Assembly (NCBI GenBank): GCA_022844565.1
Contig: JALHLK010000036.1
Location: forward strand, 10,289-54,387
DNA from: Saprospiraceae bacterium
GTDB taxonomy: Bacteria; Bacteroidota; Bacteroidia; Chitinophagales; Saprospiraceae
Length of the DNA stretch: 44,099 nucleotides
Reading direction: 5' to 3'
This document shows positions 1-7,639 of this stretch, piece by piece. The translations under genes and the position numbers were made by a program. Within the stretch, counting starts at the first letter, position 1. Each line of letters starts with the position of its first letter. The notes under the pieces were generated by a model, which saw only the letters and a program-made list of their open reading frames with translations, ran no database searches and was not told the DNA's origin.

Positions 1-360
1 AAAGCATCGAAGCTAGGAACTGGAATAAGTTTATAAAAAAGCTAAAGACCAAAGACCAACAGCCAAAGACCAACAGCCAAAGACCAACTCGCCAAAGACT
101 TTTCGTTTTACCCCACCCCTAAAGGGAGCCAAAAAGCATCGAAGCTAGGAACTGGAATAAGTTTATAAAAAAGCTAAAGACCAAAGACCAACAGCCAAAG
201 ACCAACAGCCAAAGACCAACTCGCCAAAGACTTTTCGTTTTACCCCACCCCCAAAGGGAGCCAAAAAGCATCGAAGCTAGGAACTGAAATAAGTTCATAA
301 AAAAGCTAAAGACCAAAGACCAACAGCCAAAGACCAACTCGCTAAAGACTTTTCGTTTTA
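1..360. repeat. 132-bp tandem repeat, about 2.7 copies
   Basis: The phrase AAAGCATCGAAGCTAGGAAC recurs at 1, 133 and 265, giving an exact 132-bp period. Each unit contains an inner 14-bp word (GCCAAAGACCAACA type) repeated two or three times; the third unit has one word fewer. The window starts inside the array, so the true copy number is unknown. The apparent minus-strand reading frame across it is a by-product of the repetition and is not called as a gene. Confidence 0.93.
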
Positions 361-953
361 AACCCAACCCTAGCCAATAAAGGCCCTCCAAATTTATTTG
401 GAAAACAACAATGCCATGAACTTACTTCGGGTATTAGCTGCGAAGCGCCAAGAAATCAAGTATAATGCATTTTTTTATGCCCTCTGCTATCTGTGCCATC
501 TGCCCTCTGCCACCCCTCTAAAGCCTACCCCCTAATCCCTAAACCCTACTTGCTATTAGTCTTTAGCTGTTAGTCTTTGGCTAATGGGGACCCTCTAAAA
601 CCTACCCACTAATTCCTAAAACCTACCTGCTTGCGAGAATGCAAGAATACGAAGATCCAAGATCCAAGAAATCAAGAACCTAACATTTTTTCTATGCCCT
701 CTGCCATCTATGCCCTCTGCCACCCCTCTAAAGCCTACCCCCTAATCCCTAAAATCTACTTGCTATTAGTCTTTAGCTATTAGTCTTTGGCTAATGGGGA
801 CCCTTGAGACCTCATGAAATACCTTGACAGGCTGATCACCCAAAGACTAAATAAGCGTAGACTGCTCAAAAACCTAATCTCAAATGAAACTATTTTAACT
901 TAATTGCCATTATAAAGGTCAAGTTAAGTTTCTTTTTTAAAAAAAATACATTC
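361..953. repeat. Gene-free zone of dispersed low-complexity repeats
   Basis: No gene is seen. At 382-401 lies GGCCCTCCAAATTTATTTGG, a fragment of the REP-like element that forms an array at 41701-42217. Two copies of a roughly 120-bp block (TATGCCCTCTGCC words, then CTAATCCCTAAA, then TAGTCTTTAGCTRTTAGTC, ending CTAATGGGGACCCT) lie at about 471-594 and 684-804, separated by a 55-bp block (630-684) starting CTTGCGAGAATGCAAGAATA. The last 100 bp before the antitoxin gene are ordinary AT-rich sequence and probably hold its promoter, but I see no clear TAnnTTTG box. Confidence 0.8.
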
Positions 954-1160
954 ATGAAAGAGACAATTGATATACCAGAGGATTTGTTACAAGAAGTAAT
1001 GAATATACTTAATTCTAAATCTAAGTCTGAAACAATAATAAAAGCTTTATCAAAAATAAAGATTTTAAATGAAAGACAAAAAATTCATAAGTATAAAGGC
1101 AAGCTCAATTTGGATGTTGATTTAGATACTTTAAGGTCAAGAAATGAAAATTTTTGTTGA
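954..1160 (+). CDS. VapB-like antitoxin of a type II toxin-antitoxin pair
   Basis: A 68-aa acidic and basic mixed protein. The N-terminus (TIDIPEDLLQEVMNIL, then a helix with KSKSETIIKAL) has the strand-helix-helix pattern of a ribbon-helix-helix DNA-binding domain, as in VapB antitoxins of Bacteroidota. The C-terminal half would wrap the toxin. It overlaps the following PIN toxin by 17 bp, the usual antitoxin-first arrangement with translational coupling. By family knowledge it neutralises the toxin and represses its own promoter. The family assignment comes from the fold pattern and the partner, not from strong sequence identity. Confidence 0.75.
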   Translation: MKETIDIPEDLLQEVMNILNSKSKSETIIKALSKIKILNERQKIHKYKGKLNLDVDLDTLRSRNENFC

Positions 1161-1530
1161 TACTTCTATTTGGATCGGGTATTTTAACAATGGTCTCTAT
1201 GACAAGTTGGAATTACTTATTGAAAATGATCTTATCGTGATCAACGACATTATACTCACAGAAATGATTCCTTTTTTACACAATATTAAAGCAATTGCCA
1301 TCATCGACATTATGACATCATTGCCCAAAAATAAAATGAATATTAATTGGAAATCATTAATAGAACTTCAAAAAACAAATCTTGCAAATGGTGTAAATAA
1401 AGTTGGTATTCCAGATTTAATTATCTGCCAAAACGTAATGCAAAATAATCAGTTACTTTGGACAAATGATAAACATTTTTCTTTAATGCAAAATTATTCT
1501 GATCTGGAGTTATTTGAACAAATGCCCTAA
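1144..1530 (+). CDS. vapC: VapC-like PIN-domain ribonuclease toxin
   Basis: A 128-aa PIN-domain protein, the normal length for VapC. The four acidic residues expected of the metal-binding active site are visible: D6 (FVDTSIWI), E40 (LTEMIPF), D91 (GIPDLIIC) and D109 (WTNDKHF). VapC toxins cut tRNA or rRNA when released from their antitoxin. The ATG lies inside the antitoxin gene, 17 bp before its stop, so the two are co-translated. The gene appears intact, unlike the second PIN gene at 5761. A 77-bp tandem repeat begins 11 bp after the stop codon. Confidence 0.88.
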   Translation: MKIFVDTSIWIGYFNNGLYDKLELLIENDLIVINDIILTEMIPFLHNIKAIAIIDIMTSLPKNKMNINWKSLIELQKTNLANGVNKVGIPDLIICQNVMQNNQLLWTNDKHFSLMQNYSDLELFEQMP

Positions 1531-1540
1531 AACCGACCTG

Positions 1541-1750
1541 CTATTAGTCTTTAGCTGTTAGTCTTTGGCTAATGGGGACCCTCTAAAACCTACCCCCTAA
1601 TCCCTAAACCCTACTTGCTATTAGTCTTTAGCTGTTAGTCTTTGGCTAATGGGGACCCTCTAAAACCTACCCCCTAATCCCTAAACCCTACTTGCTATTA
1701 GTCTTTAGCTGTTAGTCTTTGGCTAATGGGGACCCTCTAAAACCTACCTT
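1541..1750. repeat. 77-bp tandem repeat, about 2.7 copies
   Basis: CTATTAGTCTTTAGCTGTTA recurs at 1541, 1618 and 1695, an exact 77-bp period, with the intervening text (CTAATGGGGACCCTCTAAAA, CCTACCCCCTAATCCCTAAA) almost identical. The third unit diverges at about 1749 into the 55-bp CTTGCGAGAATG block. The unit is built from the same words as the dispersed repeats at 471-804. Confidence 0.93.
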
Positions 1751-2176
1751 CTTGCGAGAATGCAAGAATACGAAGATCCAAGATCCAAGAAATCAAGAAC
1801 CTAACGTTTTTTCTATGCCCTATGCCATCTATGCTCTATGCCCTCTGCCACCCCTCTAATCCCTACCACCTAATCCCTAAACCCTACTTGCTATTAGTCT
1901 TTAGCTTTTAGTCTTTGGCTAATGGGGACCCTCTAAAACCTACCCCCTAATTCCTAAAACCTACCTTCTTGCGAGAATGCAAGAATACGAAGATCCAAGA
2001 TCCAAGAAATCAAGAACCTAACATTTTTTCTATGCCCCATGCCACCTATGCCCTATGCCACCTATGCCACCTATGCCCTCTGCCACTTACACCCCTCTAA
2101 TCCCTACCACCTAATCCCTAAAACCTATTAATAACTTCGCTAACAGCTCACAGCTAATAGCTCACCGCTTAAAAAA
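1751..2176. repeat. Dispersed repeat blocks upstream of the dehydrogenase gene
   Basis: The 55-bp block beginning CTTGCGAGAATGCAAGAATA (first seen at 630-684) occurs again at 1751-1805 and 1968-2022, each followed by a TATGCCCTATGCCACC-type run and a CTAATCCCTAA run. The last 40 bp before the ATG at 2177 are AGCTAAYAGCTCA words. No gene is seen. The promoter of the dehydrogenase must lie in or across this repetitive DNA. Confidence 0.85.
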
Positions 2177-3463
2177 ATGATTCAAGAATTAAAAAACAAA
2201 ACCAAAGCCATCTCCGTCACCGGACTCGGATACGTCGGTCTACCCCTCGCGCTCGAATTTGCCAAAAAGTACAAAGTCATCGGCTTTGATATCAACAGTG
2301 AGCGCATAGCCCTCATGAGGCAACATATCGATCCAAGTAAAGAACTCGATAGCAGCGCCTTCGAAGGATGCGATATCTCATTTACAGATAAAGCAGAAGA
2401 TCTACAAAAAGCACACTTCCACATCATCGGAGTGCCTACAGATATCGACGAGCACAAAGTACCCAATCTCAGACCCCTCTTAGGTGCAAGTGCCAGTGTA
2501 GGTAAGTCTGTAAAACCAGGCGATATCGTCGTCTATGAAAGTACGGTATATCCAGGATGTACAGAAGAAGATTGTTTGCCCATTTTGGAGAAGGAAAGTG
2601 GGCTAAAGGCAGGAATTGATTTTACATACGGGTACAGCCCAGAGAGGATAAATCCAGGTGATAAAGAACGTACATTGACAAAAATATTAAAAATTGTATC
2701 CGGTAGCGATAGAGAAACATTGGATACAATTGCAGAAGTGTATGGCTCAATCATTACGGCAGGCATATACAAAGCCGCTTCTGTCAAAGTAGCGGAAGCC
2801 GCTAAAGTAATAGAAAATACCCAACGAGATATCAATATAGCGCTCATGAACGAATTATCCATGATTTTTGATAAAATGGATATTGATACCAAGGAGGTAT
2901 TAGAGGCCGCAGGTACTAAATGGAATTTCTTGAAATTTTTCCCAGGACTAGTAGGAGGTCATTGTATTGGTGTTGACCCATACTATTTGACTTACAAAGC
3001 GCAAAAACTAGGGCATGTACCCCAAATGATACTCAGTGGCAGAAAAACAAATGAAGATGTACCTGGTTTTGTTGCCAAAAGATTGACGCAATACCTCATT
3101 AAAGCTGGTAAAAACCCAGGTGATTGTAAGGTATTGGTTATGGGCCTTACATTTAAAGAAGACGTGGCCGACATTCGTAACACCAAAGTAATTGATGTAA
3201 TCAAAGAACTACAAGCCTACTCTATAAAAGTAGACCTAGTAGACTATTGGGCGGATAAATCGGAGGTTGCACATGAATATAACATCGACTTAAAAGCACA
3301 ACCAGACTCAGATTATGACGCGGTTATTGTAGCCGTCGCTCATGAAAAATATAAGGTATTAAATAGTGAGTATTTTGTTTCCATCCAGAAGGAAAAGCCT
3401 ATACTTTTTGACCTAAAAGGCTTGTATCAGGAGACAGATCAAATGGCTTATTGGAGATTGTAA
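2177..3463 (+). CDS. tviB: UDP-HexNAc 6-dehydrogenase (TviB/WbpA type)
   Basis: A 428-aa cytosolic nucleotide-sugar dehydrogenase of the UDP-Glc/GDP-Man dehydrogenase family. It shows the N-terminal NAD-binding GLGYVG (16-21), the central helix with the conserved Lys and Asn (VAEAAKVIENTQRDINIALMNE, from 205), the catalytic Cys263 in GGHCIGVDPYYLTYKAQ, and the C-terminal UDP-binding domain (GLTFKEDVADIRNTKV, 323-338). These enzymes oxidise C6 of UDP-GlcNAc or UDP-GalNAc (or UDP-ManNAc) to the uronic acid. VGLPLALEFAKK and the length fit TviB/WbpA rather than UDP-glucose dehydrogenase. Its likely partner is the epimerase at 6382. The first 370 bp use many C-ending codons, unlike the rest of the gene. 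The exact substrate epimer cannot be told from sequence. Confidence 0.9.
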   Translation: MIQELKNKTKAISVTGLGYVGLPLALEFAKKYKVIGFDINSERIALMRQHIDPSKELDSSAFEGCDISFTDKAEDLQKAHFHIIGVPTDIDEHKVPNLRPLLGASASVGKSVKPGDIVVYESTVYPGCTEEDCLPILEKESGLKAGIDFTYGYSPERINPGDKERTLTKILKIVSGSDRETLDTIAEVYGSIITAGIYKAASVKVAEAAKVIENTQRDINIALMNELSMIFDKMDIDTKEVLEAAGTKWNFLKFFPGLVGGHCIGVDPYYLTYKAQKLGHVPQMILSGRKTNEDVPGFVAKRLTQYLIKAGKNPGDCKVLVMGLTFKEDVADIRNTKVIDVIKELQAYSIKVDLVDYWADKSEVAHEYNIDLKAQPDSDYDAVIVAVAHEKYKVLNSEYFVSIQKEKPILFDLKGLYQETDQMAYWRL

Positions 3464-3650
3464 AGCGCTGATAGCTACTAGTCTTTGACAGTAAGTCTTT
3501 GGTGAAAAATGCAAAAACTACTTAGGCTTTAGCTTATTTGGACCTTCTAAAACCTAACCTTTAATCCCTAAAATATTCTACAGCTTTTATCAGTTAGCTG
3601 ATAGACTTTGGATCGTTTCAGAAAACACGTAGACCAAACAAAAAAATAAA

Positions 3651-5160
3651 TTGGAAAAGCTTAATGCTTTAATAGAACAAGGAGAGGGTGAAACCCTAGA
3701 ATTCAAAACGGCTTTTGGCAACGAAACTATAGAAACCTTAGTTGCATTTGCCAACCAAAAAGGTGGAAAAGTACTTATTGGCGTTGCCGACAATGGAAGA
3801 ATTGTTGGAGTTTCAATATCTCAAGAAACGGTTCAAAATTGGGTAAATGAAGTAAAAACAAAAACAATTCCTGTACTTATTCCAGATGTAGAGATTGCCA
3901 ATATGGAAGGTTCGAAACAGATTGTAGTTTTTACTATACAAGAATATCCAATTAAACCCAAATTGGTCATTAGAACTTTGTCATGAGGGGTTAAAGTGCA
4001 ATAAAATAAGTCATTTTACCGACTGCGGCATAGCATCGCTATACCAAAGGAGGAAAATGAAGTGCAACGCCTTATTTTGAAGCAATTTAACTCCGTAATA
4101 AATTTTCTAATGACTAATTTGGGTTAAACCCGCATCTATTCGAGGGAGGTATCTAAAGCGAAATCACAACTCCAATGTACTTCTATCTGTTAACGAAGTG
4201 GTCGACATACACTTAAAAACCTTTAACTCAAGCTGGGATTATCATACAAATAATGATTTTAAAACGGACAATATATCTTTAGAAAAAGTACAAACAGCGA
4301 TTGATAGAATCAATATCTCAAGAAAAAACATAGTTGAAGATCCCTTATCTTTTCTTTTTAAAAAAGACCTAATCAGAGAAGGTCTTATTACCAATGCAGC
4401 TTATTTATTATTTACTTCTAAAGAATCCATTTTTACTACTATTGAGTTAGGTCGATTCCAGTCAGACATTATTATCAAAGACAGTGCTCGCACGAAAAAT
4501 GATATAATATCACAAGTTGAAGAAGTTATTGATTTTGTAAAGAAACATATCAATAAAGAAATCGTAATCACATCTTCACCACAAAATTTTGAAAAATGGC
4601 AATACCCACTGGAAGCTATTCGTGAAATTGTTATGAACATGATCGTACATCGGGATTATCGTGACACATCTGATTCTATCGTCAAGATATATGATCATAA
4701 AATTGAATTTTTTAATCCAGGAAGACTTCCAGATAACATTACAGAGCAAGATCTTTTAGATAATAAATATAAATCTACCCCAAGGAATAAATTAATTGCA
4801 GATATATTCAAAGAAATAGGATTCATCGAAAAGTATGGCTCTGGAATTCATAGAATCATGAATTACTTCTCAGCCGCAGGACTTCCTAAACCCTCTTTTC
4901 AAAATCAATCCAATGGCTTTTTAGTCACCGTTTTTACCAATGTTACAGAAAATGTTACAGAAAATGTTACAGAAAAAAGACTTAAACAAATTATTGAGTT
5001 AATTAGATTTGAGCCCAATATAACCACAAAGGATTTGGCAAAACGCCTAGAAATCACCAGGATGACCTTACATCGCGATTTAGAGAAACTCAAAGAACTG
5101 ACGATTCTTGAGAGAATTGGGCCCGACAGAGGTGGATATTGGAAAATAAACCAAATTTAG
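3651..5160 (+). pseudogene. AlbA_2/Schlafen-type transcriptional regulator, disrupted by a miniature element
   Basis: Two frames of one gene. The first part (TTG start, 3651) carries the AlbA_2 domain: GETLEFKTAF, then AFANQKGGKVLIGVADNG. It reaches EYPIKP and is then broken by an inserted 167-bp element plus a 5-bp target duplication (172 bp, shifting the frame by one). Removing 3957-4128 restores EYPIKPASIRGRYLKRNHNS and a continuous 445-aa protein. The second part has the HATPase-like region (REIVMNMIVHRDY, FNPGRLP), a short NVTENVTENVTEK linker repeat and a C-terminal winged helix-turn-helix (ITTKDLAKRLEITRMTLHRD). Intact relatives are often annotated as RecG-like ATP-binding DNA-binding regulators. 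Each half still has an open frame, but the joined protein cannot be made. Confidence 0.9.
3957..4123. mobile_element. 167-bp MITE with long terminal inverted repeats, TTAAA target duplication
   Basis: The left end CCCAAATTGGTCATTAGAA (3957-3975) is the reverse complement, with one mismatch, of the right end TTCTAATGACTAATTTGGG (4105-4123). The symmetry continues inward for about 55 bp with mismatches (left part ends ATAAAATAAG at 4010; right part starts CTTATTTT at 4071), so the whole element folds back on itself. It is bounded by TTAAA at 3952-3956 and 4124-4128. Taking out the element and one TTAAA restores the host reading frame exactly, which proves an insertion. It has no transposase gene, so it is a non-autonomous element. 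Confidence 0.93.
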
Positions 5161-5549
5161 CTTTAGGAAGTTAGCTAATAACTAAAAAGAGCGCTCAAAA
5201 AAAGCTATTAGTCTTTGGCTGTTGGTCTTTGGTTGTTAGCTAAAAACTAAAAACACTTACATAAAGACCATAAGCTCAAACCCTAGCAAATAATGGCTCT
5301 CCAAATTTAGACAAGACACAAGAAACCAAGATTCAAGATACCAAGATTCAAGAAGCCAAGAGAGGCTAAGAGGCAAAATTTTTTAGACCAAAACAAGTAT
5401 GTCATATATTGGAAAAGCTTAATGCTTTAATAGAATAGTCTTTCTAAAACCTTATCCAAAGTTTTTTCAGAAAGCGGAACTTTAAGTTTTAATTTTTCAT
5501 TAAAATAAAAAGGATTTGTCTAATTGATTTATTTTTAAAATTTTAAAAA
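5161..5549. repeat. Gene-free stretch with word repeats and a 28-bp copy of an upstream gene start
   Basis: No gene is seen. From 5205 to 5250 it carries TTAGTCTTTGGCTGTTGGTC-type words, then AAGATTCAAGA words (5320-5370). At 5408-5435 lies an exact 28-bp copy of the first bases of the AlbA_2 gene (3650-3677: start codon TTG followed by GAAAAGCTTAATGC). The copy stops after nine codons and leads into unrelated sequence. The last 60 bp, very AT-rich, precede the antitoxin gene. Confidence 0.8.
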
Positions 5550-5777
5550 ATGGAAATGATAAATATTCCAGAAAAATCGAAAGTATTTAGCCCAATTCAG
5601 TTGGAGTTGCTAAAATTATTTGCACATAATCCATCAGACGAAGAATTGATAGAAATAAAAACTCTAATTGGACAATATTATTCTAATAAATTAAGGCAAT
5701 TAGCAAATAAATTTTCTAAAGAAAATAATTGGACAGAAGAATATATTGAAACAATTCTAAATGACCCTAAACAATAA
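5550..5777 (+). CDS. Small antitoxin-like protein paired with a PIN toxin
   Basis: A 75-aa helical protein of a family I cannot name. Key text: SPIQLELLKLFAHNPSDEEL, EIKTLIGQYYSNKL, and ENNWTEEYIETILNDP. It is clearly related to the 73-aa protein at 43706 (LTNLQMQLLKSFNFDVPEEQ, EIKTLLGNYFASKA, ENNWSQDTMNKW). It overlaps the downstream PIN-domain gene by 17 bp, the same spacing as the VapBC pair at 954-1530, so the antitoxin role is inferred from position. Similar small proteins precede PIN genes in other Bacteroidota. Confidence 0.7.
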   Translation: MEMINIPEKSKVFSPIQLELLKLFAHNPSDEELIEIKTLIGQYYSNKLRQLANKFSKENNWTEEYIETILNDPKQ

Positions 5778-6190
5778 TAAGTTAAAGGTTGTAATCGATA
5801 CAAATGTGCTTTTAGTAAGTATTCTCGAAAATTTTAAATACTTTAGGATATTCGAAGATGTACAATCTAACAAAGTCGATCTATTTGTAAGTAATGAAAT
5901 TTTAACTGAATATACAGAAATTTTTTCTAAACGGTTATTCTCATGAAATAACTGATTCTTTGATTAGGTTTTTAATTAATTTACCAAATATTCATTTAAT
6001 TGACCCAACGTATCGGTGGAAACTAATAGATTCTGATCCTGATGATGATAAATTTGTAGATTGTGCAATCGCCTCAGGGGCTGACTATATAATCACAAAT
6101 GATAAACACTTTGAAATCCTAAAATCAATACCCTTCCCCAAAGTTGCAATTTTAAATGCTGATGAATATATTAAAAAGTTTCAAGCGTAA
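5761..6190 (+). pseudogene. PIN-family toxin, frameshifted
   Basis: A PIN-domain toxin of about 142 aa split into two frames. The first part has the N-terminal VVIDTNVLLVSI and NEILTEYTEIFSKR; the second has DPDDDKFVDCAIASGADYII and TNDKHFEIL with the remaining acidic site residues. The break is near 5936-5940: reading CGGTTATTCTCATGA gives a stop, whereas losing one T gives SKRYSHEITDSLIRF and joins both frames (430 bp, one base over a multiple of three). Either the toxin is inactivated in the cell or this is an assembly error. It follows its putative antitoxin gene with a 17-bp overlap. Confidence 0.88.
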
Positions 6191-6381
6191 AGATTCACGT
6201 CTTATCCAAGGTTTTCCGAAGCTTATTTATTAGTCATAAGCCTTAATTAATGAGCTAAGAAATCAAGAACCAAGAAACCAAGATCAAAAAACGAGGAAAA
6301 ATTTATAATCCCTAAAACCTAATTCCATTACCTCTAAAAAGCTAACAGCCAACCGCTAATAGCTAACAGCCAAATAAAACA

Positions 6382-7338
6382 ATGCAAAAAAAATCAATCC
6401 TAGTCACAGGAGGAGCCGGCTTCATCGGCTCTAACATCGTAGAAGCATTATTAAAAGATGACCGTGTTGGAAAGGTGCGTGTCCTAGATAACCTCGCTAC
6501 TGGTTTTCTAAAAAACATACAAGAATTCAATTCAAATCCCAATTTTGAATTTATCCAAGGTGATATAAGAGACTTCCAAACTTGTCTGAAAGCTAGTGAA
6601 GGTATAGATTTAATTTGCCACCAAGCTGCATTGGGGTCTGTACCTCGAAGTATTAAAGATCCTTTGACCACGCATGAAGTCAATATAACAGGAACCCTTC
6701 ATATTTTTCAAGCAGCTGTCGTGCAAAAGATCAAAAGAGTGGTATTTGCAGCTTCTTCCTCTACCTACGGCGATAGCCAAGAATTACCCAAAGTGGAAGA
6801 TAAAATTGGCAAACCGCTCTCTCCATATGCCGTAACCAAATATGTCAATGAACTCTATGCCGATGTCTATGCAAAGTCATATGGAGTAGAATATATAGGT
6901 CTACGCTATTTTAATGTTTTTGGACCTAATCAAGACCCAAATGGAGCCTATGCAGCCGTTATACCCCTTTTTTTTAAAGCAGCTCTAGAATCCAAAGCAC
7001 CTACCATCAATGGAGACGGCACTAATAGCCGCGACTTTACATACGTAGATAATGCTGTAGAAGCTAATATTTTAGCCCTCTTTACCGAAAATCAAGAAGC
7101 CGTTAATGAAGTATACAATGTAGCTTGTGGAGAAAGGACAAATTTGAATGAACTTTGGGACATGATTTGTGAAGTTACTGGATGCAAGTTGGCGGCTGTA
7201 CATGGGCATAATAGGGATGGAGATATACCGCATAGTTTGGCAAGTATTGACAAAGCAAAAAACCGTATAAATTACCTAGGAAAAATTAAGTTAAAAGAAG
7301 GTTTAGAAAAAACTTTGTACTGGTTCAAATATAATTAA
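6382..7338 (+). CDS. UDP-HexNAc 4-epimerase-like extended SDR (WbpP/TviC type)
   Basis: A 318-aa extended short-chain dehydrogenase/reductase. It has the NAD-binding GGAGFIG (10-16), the SSSTYG stretch (125-130) and the catalytic YxxxK pair Y149/K153 (SPYAVTKY), followed by RYFNVFGPNQDPNGAYAAVI, a typical WbpP/TviC signature. These enzymes interconvert UDP-GlcNAc and UDP-GalNAc or their uronic acids. With the dehydrogenase at 2177 the expected product is UDP-GalNAcA or a related uronate. The two genes are separated by 2.9 kb of pseudogenes and toxin-antitoxin DNA. AGCTAACAGCC words reach to within 15 bp of the start codon. Confidence 0.86.
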   Translation: MQKKSILVTGGAGFIGSNIVEALLKDDRVGKVRVLDNLATGFLKNIQEFNSNPNFEFIQGDIRDFQTCLKASEGIDLICHQAALGSVPRSIKDPLTTHEVNITGTLHIFQAAVVQKIKRVVFAASSSTYGDSQELPKVEDKIGKPLSPYAVTKYVNELYADVYAKSYGVEYIGLRYFNVFGPNQDPNGAYAAVIPLFFKAALESKAPTINGDGTNSRDFTYVDNAVEANILALFTENQEAVNEVYNVACGERTNLNELWDMICEVTGCKLAAVHGHNRDGDIPHSLASIDKAKNRINYLGKIKLKEGLEKTLYWFKYN

Positions 7339-7639
7339 CCTTACTTGAATCCCGATAAAATAAAAATACAAGAAATAGTTTGGCAAATCCAAGCCAAAGA
7401 CCAGAACCGTTTTTAGGTAATGGTCTTTAGGCTTTAAGTGATCAACTTTTAAACGTTTTTCATAAGGTACCACTTATAAATATTAGCATGTTCCAAACTA
7501 TCAATTTTTGATTAAATAGATACCGATTTCTTTAAATGCTCGGTTGATTAGTAGGAAATTTAAGTATAATAAAGTCGAACATAGATTGTGTGTGAAAAAG
7601 TATTAAAGGATTGAAAAAGAATAATCATCAAAATAAATA
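7339..7639. other. 301-bp intergenic region before the nonulosonate operon
   Basis: No gene is seen. A hairpin at 7393-7432 (entered separately) lies in its first third. The rest is AT-rich and presumably carries the promoter of the long overlapping run that begins at 7640, since there is no good gap for another one until 15695. I could not place a convincing TAnnTTTG box. Confidence 0.5.
7393..7432 (+). terminator. Possible hairpin terminator made of two opposed repeat words
   Basis: GCCAAAGACCA (7393-7403) can pair with TGGTCTTTAGGC (7421-7432) with one bulged base, leaving a 17-nt loop. The two arms are the common GTCTTTGGC word of this region in opposite directions. It is 55 bp after the epimerase stop and is followed only by TTTAAG, so it is a weak terminator candidate. 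Confidence 0.35.

Noticed and set aside
119-391. Minus-strand 90-aa frame over the 132-bp repeat
   Set aside because: Its protein is just the translated tandem repeat (FGCWSLVFSFF twice), with no start signal and no outside support.
1541-1750. Tandem promoters in the TTAGTCTTTGG words
   Set aside because: They resemble TAnnTTTG but have three, not two, bases between TA and TTTG, and occur in places with no gene following.
1-2176. Possible CRISPR array
   Set aside because: Repeats are long, adjoin one another without unique spacers of constant length, and no cas gene is in the window.
3651-5160. Two separate small regulators
   Set aside because: Excision of the 172-bp insert gives one continuous protein with the standard domain order, so it is one broken gene.
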